This document shows, piece by piece, positions 22,158-32,551 of a stretch of DNA of 64,000 bases. Every line of letters begins with the position of its first letter. Within the stretch, counting starts at the first letter, position 1. Position numbers and translations under genes: made by a program. The stretch is from Gnetum montanum. Its lineage: Eukaryota > Streptophyta > Gnetopsida > Gnetales > Gnetaceae. The notes below the pieces were generated by a model. It saw nothing but the letters and a program-made list of their open reading frames with translations. It had not been told where the DNA came from and searched no databases. The stretch is from positions 293,526 through 357,525 of the forward strand of contig MNCI01006964.1 of the NCBI GenBank assembly GCA_015680685.1. The letters run 5' to 3'.

Positions 22158-25100
22158 ATGAACACCGCAAACTCCAACACTATAACCAAGCTAGTCACAG
22201 ACATCGTAGGCACCATGGCTGTTCAACAACCCACTGTGGGACCTCGCTGGTCTCTTAGACTGCAAGGGAAGAACCCATCATTTAACATCATACCCCAGGA
22301 CCAATACAATTTCATATGTGTGAAAATACAAGTAGGCCTAACTGTGGACCAAATTGAGATGGAGGCTAAAAGACAATACGAATTGTTTTACAGAGGAGGA
22401 CATGAGTTCATCCCTTCACCATATGATATCATTCCTCTCCCTAAGCATTACTATGAGCTTATCTCTTAGCTCTTACTACTAAAGAATCAGCCCTTGGACC
22501 ACTCCGTGGCAAATCCTCAATTGGAAGAGGAGGACGACTTCGCAGCTCAATCCGAGCACGAAGATTCGTACCACATCCTTAGCCCAAAAACTTATACAAA
22601 CTCGTTGTTTCACCCATTCATGGGCGAAACTACGTCCCTCCAGCCATTCAAAATCATGCAAGCGCATGTGCCTCAACAACATGCATTTGCTCTCATCCCC
22701 ATTCCTCCAGCGACCGATGTTCAAGTCAACACGCTTCCCCTCGCAATTTCTCCTGCGGCCACGGTACCCTCGTTCTTACAAATGCAACCTCCTCAAAATA
22801 ATGTAGGAGTAACCTTCCCACCCCGCACGATTGGAATGCCACATGTAATACCGTCCTCTACATCCACTCATTACATACCGCGGATCCCAACCCAAGGAAC
22901 ATCCTTCACGACTATAACCCAACAAGTTTAGGGGATTCCTACACAAAACATGACCGAGCAATGGATAGTGATTGGTGCTCAACCACATCAGTTCCCCCAC
23001 TATAATATACCACCTCATACAGTTCTACCAGCTAACATCCCTCAAGGGAAACCACAACAACAACCCCTTGCTTACAACGTGCCACCCTTCGCACCACCTA
23101 TTACAAATATCCCGCAAGTGCAGCCTCCGACCGCACAACTTTCCACCTTCCAACCCACTATCCAACAATCTAATCTATACAGTGTAAAACATCCCCAACC
23201 TGCCATCTCACCTAGCACCCAAGATTGGGCTGACGCTAAAAAACTAATGCAAGAGCTAACTGACAAGGTCAAATGCCTCAAAATAGCCCACGACGAAGAG
23301 TTGAAGCTAGTGGACATTTATCACGATGACCCCATTAGCTCTTCCGTTCTGCCCCTAACCTTACCCAAGGGTGTATCTTTGCCGACGCTAACTAAATATA
23401 ATGGGGAGACAGACCCCAACACTCACCTCATAACATTTAGATTAGAATGTGCGCTGCTTCAGGCGTGGCCACATGCCATTCTGCGAGTGTTCCCCATGTC
23501 CCTTGCAGGGAGAGCACTTGATTGGTATCGGGCCTTGCCACGAAACTTAGTATCTTCTCTTGAAGATTTGGTACACCAATTCATCACCAGGTTCAAGTAT
23601 AACTTGAAGCCTAAAGCCACACTAGACAGCGTCATACAAGTCAAACAAGCACCCCTTAAACCTGTCCAGAAATTCATCCAGCGGTGGAGTGCTACTCTGA
23701 ACGAACTTCACAAGCGGATCCCAGAGACGTATCTCCTCACAATCCTAAAAGGGGCTATCAATGATTTCATCAAATCCAAACTGTATTATCTTAATGCACA
23801 TAATTTGAGTCAAGCATTTGTATAAATCAACAGCATAGAGGAGGTAGCGCAAAACAGTCATGATCCTACATATTTAGCCTTTAAGAATCAACACAGTAAG
23901 AAAGATAAAGAAAAGGTTAAAAAAACTATAGTAGCATTAGCAGAAACACAACAAGCAAACATGGGACAAAAAAGCAAACTGCCTATGGCCCCTACTAATT
24001 ACACTAAACCCACTCCCGTGACTGCACTAGAATCATCCTCATCACAGAACCCAACACCAAATCGTATGAGAAACTTTGAGAGGAAGGACCCCTCTCAATA
24101 CACACCACTACCCATGAAACCATCATAGTTGTTTGACCAACTCCTGAAGGCTGGATTAATGAAGCATAAATAGTTGTCCCCTGCAGCAATCCAAAGGCAT
24201 GATCGCTTCTATCAACTGGTTCAAAACCCAAGCCTAGCAATGCCAGATGAGCCCCCTATACCAAAAGGCTTTAGAATGGACCGTTTCTGTGATTATCATC
24301 AATGTAATGGGCATGGCATGGATTACTGTTTCACCCTAAAATAAGACATCCAATGAATGATCGACGGGGGTCAGATCACTTTTGACGAAGCCAACCTGGT
24401 CCAACCACAAAACCAGGCCATGGGTGTGTATAAAGATCCTCTAAATACCAAAGAGGCACCGTACGTGATCAACACAATCTACCTTGATAATGAACCTGAA
24501 ACACCTTGCATTAACACTGTCTATTCTGACTGTGAGCAGCAAATGCCTAATAAACCATTCATAGTGTGTATTTCTCCCACTATACAAACATTCATGCCTT
24601 AACCTTCATGCCCCCCACAGAAACCTTATGTCGTCCGAATTCCCCCTGCTGTAGCAACTCCTAACACCCCGACACACGAAAAATCATACATGGTGTGTAT
24701 ACCTCCTGCCGCTACTACCAACAACTCACCAACACCTCCCATTCGGTCTTCCCCTTACGTAGTCTGAGTACCACCTGTGGTAGCAATAGCGGAGGTACAA
24801 CCTCCAACTAGGCTAGCTCCATACATTGTTAGGACACCCGAACGTCCTAGTGATCACCAATCCTCCAGCCCGCAAACACAAAATAAACCAAGCCCATATG
24901 TCACCAAGGTGCCCAGCTAGCCTGGCACTCAACCACATGCAACTGTCCAACTGCAACCCTGTCCAACTCCATACATAGTACAAGTCCCAAAGTAACCTGA
25001 GGCCCCAACACCAACCGCACCCTCGCATCACACATGAGAACGCCTAGCAAATAAGCTTACACGCGAATGCTTGGAGAAGGAGCGTAAACGGCTAGCCTTA

Positions 25101-26339
25101 GGACCTCCGAAACCTACCCCGCTAAATGCAGTACCCATGACACAACCTAACAATAAACCAGACATAGGCCATGAGGGTGAATCATCCAGAAAACATGATA
25201 TGCCCGAATCAATGATTCTGAGTAAAACTAACAAACCAACTATGCATGAAATAAAACTGTTGGGCCCAATGGACCAAATCATTGCCGACAAACATGCGTC
25301 CAATAGTAGAGATCTAACGACGGCTCTAACACAGGTCACGCAAGCACTCAAACAGAAAAATACTTCACTGAGCTTATACGACCTAGTGTTAACATCACAA
25401 ACCCATCGCGAAGCTTTAGTGCGCATGTTAACATATATCCCAATGAGTGAGGATTTGCCTCCAAATGAACCTTCAATTCATGTGGTAATGTACTTGCCTC
25501 AAGGGTCAACTTCCAAGCCACTAAGTTTCCACAATGACAACATCAAGTTGGATGAGAAAACAAGAGAGGTAACAACAGCTCCTATGTTCATAACAATATG
25601 AATAAATCAATTCAAGATACATAGGGTCCATGTAGATGATGGAGCCACGAAAAATGTAGTGCCATATCCCATCGTCGAACAACTGGGGCTTACAAAGCTA
25701 ATCAAACCAACCACCACCACATGTTTGAAGTCATTCAGTGGATCGTGCGTGATCGTCAAAGGCACCGTGACTTTAGACTTCATAGTAGGGGATTAGTTCC
25801 CGACATCCACTAACTTTGTGGTAATCGATGAAATGCTAGGGTTCAACCTAATATTGGGAAGGCCCTGGCTAGCCCAACTGAAAGCAGTCTCTTCCCCTAT
25901 ACACCAAGAGATCCATCTACCTTACGAAGGTGGCGAAATCGTTATACACGGGGAGGCTGCTACACCCATCATCTCATCGTACATAGATACAGACGAAGGC
26001 TCAAAGGTTAAGTTCAAAGAGCCTAAACAAAATGACACAAATAAACAACAACTAGTAGGCGATCATCTCTTAGACACAAAAGAGAATTCACCCTAAATAG
26101 AAATACCTGGGCCTGAAATCATACATACGCAACCTCACTTAGAAACCACAACTGACACAGAAATCACAATACATGCAAGAGCGTCTGAAAACACCAACGT
26201 AGGAACTATTCCATCAGATGTCCCTTGGGCTGAATTACCATTCAATGTGATCAGCGAAGGGGACGCTGAATATAGAATCATACCCATTAATGCTACTCCC
26301 AACGTTAAAATGAGAAAAATCAAAAAATTACTAAACTAG
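22158..26339 (+). pseudogene. gag-pro polyprotein of element B
   Basis: ATG at 22158 starts a gag N-terminus closely matching that of A (MAVQQP; SLRLQGKNPS; QYNFICVKIQ). The gag core (23200-23830) has LPKGVSLPTLTKYN, SLAGRALDWYRALPRN and FITRFKYNLKP. A knuckle-like CDYHQCNGHGMDYC lies at 24291-24332. The linker (24420-25000) repeats PYVVxxPP-type motifs. The protease (25530-25960) has HVDDGAT and LILGRPWLAQL. The frame ends at 26337-26339 after a basic KMRKIKKLLN tail, the same ending as in A. In-frame stops (about 22467, 22929, 23823, 24126, 25600, 25794) are mostly TAG/TAA where A or F has CAG/CAA, fitting cytosine deamination. No RT follows in frame. Confidence 0.9.
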
Positions 26340-26845
26340 TGAACAACAAACTGTCCAAAATGACGTTAAACTACAAACTGTCCGAAATGATGTTAAACTA
26401 CAAACTGTCCGAAATGACGTTAAACTACAAACTGTCCAAAATGACATTAAACTACAAACTGTCCAAAATGACGTTAAACTACAAACTATCTGAAATGACG
26501 TTAAACTACAAACTATTTTAAATGATGTTAAACTACAAACTGTCTGAAATGACGTTAAACTACAAACTGTCTGAAATGATGTTAAACTACAAACTGTCCA
26601 AAATGACGTTAAAGTAGAAATAGTCCGAAATGACATTAAACTACATTCCAAGTCTGGAATGACGTTAAACTATCATGTCCGCAATAACATAAAACTAGCC
26701 ACGATCAGAAATGGTCGGTCTCCTAAGAAATCAACCCATGTCACTTGAAACTTCTCTTGTTTACGCATGGCCCAAAATGGCCTTAAACTAGCCCGAAATG
26801 GCCCTAAAACTAGTATGAGTGGCCCGAAATGGCCTTAAACTAGAT
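26336..26845 (+). repeat. 27-bp tandem array with TTAAACTA core, element B
   Basis: About 11-12 tandem copies of a 27-bp unit run from 26340 to 26650. Each has the core GACGTTAAACTACAAACTGT and ends in CCGAAAT. Three GGCCCGAAATGGCC plus TTAAACTAG units follow to 26845. The array lies between the protease stop and the 3' end of the antisense gene. An overlapping 106-codon frame is an artefact of the repeat. Confidence 0.9.
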
Positions 26846-27209
26846 CATCCACTTATACTTTATTTTCCTCCCAAGTACCAGTTCACTGTTCGAATTTACG
26901 CTTACATTGTCATGTTGTCCTTTTTTGCAATCATCTTTTGCTTATAATTACAGTCCTACTTATGATTACATCCGTGCATTATACTTAAACCACAAAAATA
27001 AACCAAAACATTTTATATTGCTGTGTCATGTTTACATTTAAACCCAAAATACACAAAAAAAATATATAAGTAAAAATTATGTATATATACATGTAATGAT
27101 GTACAATTACAAGAGTCAACTAATTTTATTCATCCATTCAACACAACTCAAATCATTCAATTTACAATTTCACGTAAGAATGTGAGCCAGAATAATTTCA
27201 AAGAAAAAA
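26846..27209. other. A/T-rich spacer beyond the antisense gene 3' end in element B
   Basis: There is no supported gene. Read on the minus strand, the part next to the antisense stop (27210) would be its 3' UTR. TATATA-rich sequence at 27060-27095 could hold a polyadenylation signal. Confidence 0.5.
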
Positions 27210-30200
27210 TTAAATATCAGGGATAGGAGGATCGTCCCCTTTGGACCCGCTAGCATCATGGGTCCCTACTCCACTGAGGCCAGCTTCTTGAACATCATCG
27301 TCGTCTTGACCCTATAAAAGGCAAAAGAAACAATCAACATAAGAACAAAAGAAAAAAATTTCAAACATTATTCAAAGAATGAATTTCATAATAAAAAAAT
27401 GCTTACCGTAGGGGATCCCCCTAAACCGAATTCCAGTCGGTGGAGGATTTCCTCCTCTAAGATGCTCACCCAGTTAGTCCCATCAAGGCCTAGATCGACG
27501 TTTGCCAAAGCCTTCCCCTTGTCAACAGCCGACCAAGTAGGATGCTTTAAAGGGAATTCACCCACAGAAACCTCCCTAGAAGCATTTGTAATTACCCTTG
27601 TAGGCGATTCCATCTCAACAGTTGTATTCTGAGTAAAGGTATCAAACGCAGAGCATAGACCCAGACCCTCCACAAACATTTCAAGTTGACGCTTTTCAAT
27701 GGATACTTCATTCAACGATTTTTTATAATGATGCTTGTGGTTCTTCTCATCTTGACCTTACTTGCGCACCTTGGAAGTGAAAGCCTTTCAATCCTGGCAC
27801 TTGAGGTTTAGTAAGTCTACTTGGGCCTTATGCTCTGCTAGTTTCTGGGTCAGTGACGCATGGCAATTGAGTAGGTTCCAATACCTAGTGTAAGTGACCT
27901 CGAAAGTCCGCCAAGAATGATCACCACTTAGTTTAGCTGAGGTGAACTCATACTAATCCTTAAGGTCATCACGCTCAACTGATAACTCGGAAACTTCTTT
28001 CTCCTTCACTTGGATTTGCAACCACAACTGTTCGATGGAACGTCTACAGGTCCATAACGATTTGGTGTTGTGTATAAGACCTTTCGCCACTTCATCATAG
28101 ACCGACCTTAGTATTTGCTCAACTTCTGGCGGTAGTATGGGCAAACTTTCAATGCTAACAGTCTCAGAAGGATCCCACCTCAGCTTAGCTCCTACACACA
28201 CAAAAAGAACGGGCATTAAACATCAAACGACAAAAAAGGGATGTGAAATTTGAAAGCTGTAGACATTTGTGTCTATCTCAGGGTGGGTTTCCTGAATATG
28301 TTCAACCACCTCCTCAGCGATACCAGCTACAAAATCCATTTCACTTGGCATCTCAGTCCAAGTAAATGGTCCATGAGTACGAGATGGACTAACCTCCACG
28401 GTCTTTTCAAGGGGAGCTATTTTCATGGGCATGTCCAGCCGCATCGTTCTAGTTTCACTTCCTTCATCTAGAAGGGATGAAAACATAAAAGTAAAACACC
28501 ATAGAAACAATGAATCACAAAGCAACACAATGAAATAAAAGGAAATATATCGTGTTCTCTATCCCCTTCTAGGTTTGGAGGGTTGCCAAGGTCCAACCTT
28601 CCCTTGAGGAAGCTACTGAACATCTCATCAAAACCACCCTGGTCATCGACGAGTTCAGTCTCCGTGGTGTCTTCCCGTAGCTCCTCCATCTCTCCCGCCT
28701 AATCCTTGCTGACCTCTTCCTCCTTAGTCATTAACTCCATCATAGCTTCCTCCTCCTCAATGATGGTTTCTAACTCCTATCTCCTCATTTCTTGAGTCAA
28801 GTCTGAGGGCATTAGTTTTACATAAATGATCAAAACGAAAAATATGAATAAGATGAAAATGGTAAAACAATAAGTGCACCAAGTTTACTTACCTCGAATG
28901 GACATCTTGAACCGTATGCGTTTCACCTATGGCTTTTCTACATCTGAGGTTACCTCCTTCGAGCGTTCACGCTTCGAGAGCTTTGACTTGGCTTTCCCAA
29001 TTGTCTCTTTAATGACACATTCAGCTCTCTTAGTAGTATAAGGCACGTCATCTAGTTTCAACCCCACATTGTCACGTGTGTGGATTGAGGTACCAGATGA
29101 TCCTCTCGTCGTGATAGACACTGACTCATCAATCCCCTCAGGAGCATCTTGGGACTAAGTTGTCTCGAATAAATGGTTGATCCACAGATGAGACAACTAA
29201 GTACGATCCCGTAGGACATATCTATTGTCCATGCGAACCACTAGAAACTCGGCCAGATGACGAAGATAGCCGACAAAGAATGCAAATGTAAAGTGGGACT
29301 GCGCCTCAACGTTTGAGAGCAATCGCACTATCTCTTTATGTAGGCCCGACAACAAAAATTGAGCCTAGTTATAACACATTCCCATTTCTAAGATGGTTCG
29401 CATGATTCGCACAGCTTCAACACCAAGACTCCTCACCTGGGACAAGGATTTAGGGAACAGTCGTGCCCTAAACAGGGGATATAATTCATTAACTTCCTCA
29501 ACCTTTAACTTCCCCTGCATAGGAAATCCCTTGGCACCCTTGACAACACCCAACCAGTCCTCGAGCTCACATACCATATGAAGCTCTTTCTGAACCCTGT
29601 CCAAAACTATAGTTACATGATCTGCTGGTACACCAAACAGGTCTGAAAATAATTCGGCCGATAGATGGAAGACTATCTTGACACCCTTAATACGGGTGTT
29701 GTAGTAGGAGATGGACTTATCAAATGAATCAACAATCTCAATCATTTCAACTACCGACACATCAGGGCTCAAGGTTGTAAAGAGCTCCATAAGGTCAACA
29801 TCATCTAAACAACGGACAATGGATGATGGGGCATGGATGAGCAACCATTTCTGTGCCTTGCTGATTTCCCTGAACTTCATCGACAGGGTATTCTCAGTAC
29901 GTCCTGTCGTGACAGGGTCTCCACCGGGAGGGACATCAACTGTAAACACAATTTGAAACCATCACATCAGTATAACCTCCAATAGTTGAACAAACATATT
30001 AAGACATTTAGGAAATATTGTCACTTACGTTGAGTTGTGGACTTCGAGGTGCTACCCAAGTTAGAGTCATGAGGGAAAATTGGTCCCTTATGCGACCAAT
30101 CTCCATGCAACCACCCACAAGCTGTGCATTTTGTGAACGCTCTAGAAAATCATTTATGAAAATGGACAATATCACCCTTGGTTTGAGCTAACACAGCTCC

Positions 30201-31693
30201 GCGAAGGGTGGGATCCACCATAAAGGTCTCTAGAGCAGTATGAGTTAGGACAAGCCCATCATCATCAATGCATGTCCCATCTTGGTTAACTTGGGGCCTG
30301 CAAAAGAACGGTTGTCAAAACAGAGGCAAACACTAAATGACAAAAAACCAGAAACGACAAATCAAGCGATCTTACCTCTCTACCCGATACACTATGCCCG
30401 AAGGATTATGAAATAACGTGTGCGCACGTGCAGCCAGAAACAAGGTGTTGTTCAGATAATCACGTCCTCGTGGCAATAGGTCCCACACGCGCACTAACGA
30501 GCCAGTAGATCTGGGCCCGCCAGAGAGACCATCCTCAATCACAAGCGGTCCCTCGTCAATGTCTTCCATGAAGACCGCGACACCCTCCAAAGCTTCCAAC
30601 AACATAGCCTCAAGCACACTTCATGCCACTTGTTCGCTCAAATGTGACCAGACAACCACCTTAAATCTGTCCAGGATGAAGGCGAGGAATTCACACGCCC
30701 CTTCCCTGAACAATACCCCATTGTTGTCAATGGTAAGATCAGGGGTAGGTTCATCAGTATCAAGGGGTCCGAACCATGCCAGTACCCCAACTAGCTCAAC
30801 TACCAAGAGAAAAGGTTTAGTGTCCTTGCAAGAAACCAAAGTGCCACGATAAATCAACCATACATGAAAAGGAGAGGAAACAACAAAATTCCATGTTGAA
30901 GGCCAACACTTAGAAAAATTACAAACTATTTTTGATCAGCGTATACACTGTTCAACAAACTGTTCATGCTCAGTGTATACGCTGTAAAAAATACTGCCAG
31001 TGTATATGCTATGAAAGCAGGTCTACGCTATACACCGCCTGAAAAAGAACAAACTGTTTATGCTCAGCATATACGCTGTGAAAATCATCAGCGTATACAC
31101 CGTGAAAACCGTCAGTGTATACGCTGTGCAAACAGTTTACGTTGAACGCTGTGCAAACAGTTTACACTGAACACTCTACAAACAGTTTACACTGAACACT
31201 ATGTAAACAATCAGCGTATACGCTATGAAAACAGTCAGTGTATACACTATGAAAATCATCTATGCTACATACTGGTAAAGTCCTCTACTCTACACACTGT
31301 TCAAACTGTCTACGCTGTACACTAAGGAAACCTTCTATGCTCAGCGTACAGACCCTATACGCTATAGAGACCCTCTACGCTATGGACCTATGCTCAACGT
31401 ACAGGCCCTCTATGCTAATTGTCTATGCTGGGCGTATACGCAAAAACCCTCTATGCTACAGAAACTATCTACACTACAAAAACTCTCTATACTACGAAAA
31501 CTATCTACACTAAATAATATGTACAAATGAAAATAACTAATAGAGGCAGGATTAGAGCCTACCTGTGTGACAATCCAGGCCATCATGGAACCCTTGGCCT
31601 AGGTAGACACTGCAACATGGCATCGCTTTCCTCTGCGAACGTCAAGTCAGGCACCTTCCTCACCTGGCCCTCTACCTCCTTACCCTTGCCCAT
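27210..31693 (-). pseudogene. Antisense multi-exon gene of element B (HAD-like, helix-rich domain, acidic region, coiled coil)
   Basis: Minus-strand exons from GT...AG junctions: 31693-31563 (candidate first exon, MGKGKEVEGQV), 30824-30376, 30297-30029, 29939-28893, 28802 to about 28557, 28467 to about 28258, 28201-27408 and 27311-27210 (TAA). Exon 2 reads FLLVVELVGVLAW, then FREGACEFLAFILDRF and VVVWS. Further on comes DYLNNTLFLAARAHTLF-NPSG, the order of HAD motifs I-III in FCP1/NIF-type phosphatases but with the acidic residues missing. Exon 4 has KLKVEEVNELYPLFRARLFP. Exon 7 has ELSVERDDLKD, start of a coiled coil. The sequence pairs with the element A gene almost exon for exon. A few stops and a donor changed from GT to AT (near 28555) mark decay. 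It is transcribed against the element. Confidence 0.78.
30925..31560 (-). repeat. CGTATACGCTGT-type repeats in intron 1 of the antisense gene, element B
   Basis: Degenerate tandem units such as CAGCGTATACGCTGTGAAAA run from 30935 to 31270 and CTACGCTA-type units from 31290 to 31510. This is the proposed first intron (31562-30825). The CGTATACGCT core is the same as in the family-1 LTRs. Short frames here are repeat artefacts. Confidence 0.7.
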
Positions 31694-32190
31694 TCTGACG
31701 TCCTTTACGCTGCAACTAACAGAGTCTACGCTAAGGTTTGAGTCTGCATGCCGAGCTGAATCCTGTACGCTAAGTTGGAGCCTATACGCTCACGCCAAGG
31801 TTCAAGCCTCTACGCTTGCGCTCGGGTTTGAGGTTTACGTTTACGCTTACGCTCAATGTTTACGCTTATGCTCAATGATTACGCTTACGATCAACGTTTA
31901 TGCTTACACTCACTATTTACACTTACGCTCGATGTTTACACTTATGCTGATGCTTTGGATCACTTCAAATTCACAATGCTCACAACTAACTACCTTACGC
32001 TATATATAGCGCCACCGCTATCGTCGTTGCCTTGCATTTTTCTTCCTTTTTGATTTCTTTTAACAAAAATAGTTCAAAATGTAAAATAAAAATAAAAAAT
32101 AATATAAAACAAGGTACACACTACCACATGCCCACACTGAACATTTTGACGCAAACTCTCCAATGCAAATTGGATGACAACTGGACATCG
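31694..32190 (-). promoter_or_regulatory. Putative antisense promoter region of element B
   Basis: Upstream of the candidate start (31693) there is a run of about 20-bp units with a TTTACGCTTACGCTCAATG core (31820-31960) and a palindromic GCTATATATAGC (31999-32010). This occupies the place of the TATAAATA promoters of C, D and E, but it lies about 310 bp from the ATG where theirs lie 135-160 bp away. The promoter role is inferred from position only. Confidence 0.4.
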
Positions 32191-32470
32191 TCAGACCACA
32201 CATTCGGCCCGGTAAGGCCTTAAACTACCACCCATGGCTCACAAGATGGCCCAGTATGGCCTTAAACTACCATGACAGCCCGGTAAGGCGTTAAACTGCC
32301 ACAAACTACCCCACACAGCCTAGTAAGGCCTTAAACGGCCACATTCAGCCCAGGAAGGCCTTAAACTGCCACAAACTACCCCACATGGCCCAGTAAGGCC
32401 TTAAATTGCCACATTTGGCCTGGAAAGGCCTTAAACCGTCATGCATCCCGGTGCGACAATAAACCACCAT
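32191..32470 (+). repeat. GGCCTTAAACT-core array before RT, element B
   Basis: There are about nine units of 25-35 bp with GGCCYGGTAAGGCCTTAAAC followed by TGCCAC or TACCAC. This is the second TTAAACT-core array of B, on the RT side of the antisense gene. The two copies at 13940-13996 in F are of the same type. Confidence 0.85.
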
Positions 32471-32529
32471 TGTGCATGTATACATGATTTACATTGCCAA
32501 GGAACATGAAACAACACCTATTAGCTTAT

Positions 32530-32551
32530 TTTGCCCTCTGTTTATTGGCAG
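32530..32551 (+). other. Splice-acceptor-like site before pol of element B
   Basis: A pyrimidine-rich run, TTTTGCCCTCTGTTTATTGG, is followed by CAG and GAGCAAG. C (39440-39459), D (51718) and E (59697) have TTGGCAG, TGTGGCAG or TTTGACAG before GTTGAGCAA/GTTAAGCAA at the homologous place. Ogre elements are known to have an intron between protease and RT. I could not identify the matching donor. Confidence 0.6.

Noticed and set aside
26331-26651. 106-codon frame with a repeating SLTSFQTVC unit
   Set aside because: It is the translation of a 27-bp tandem array, whose unit is a multiple of three and so gives open frames automatically.
26340-26700. CRISPR-like regular repeats
   Set aside because: Units are directly tandem without unique spacers, and the setting is a plant retrotransposon.
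30376-30824. The HAD-like exon as an active phosphatase gene of the host
   Set aside because: It is present in several retroelement copies at the same internal position, lacks the catalytic aspartates and contains stops in some copies.
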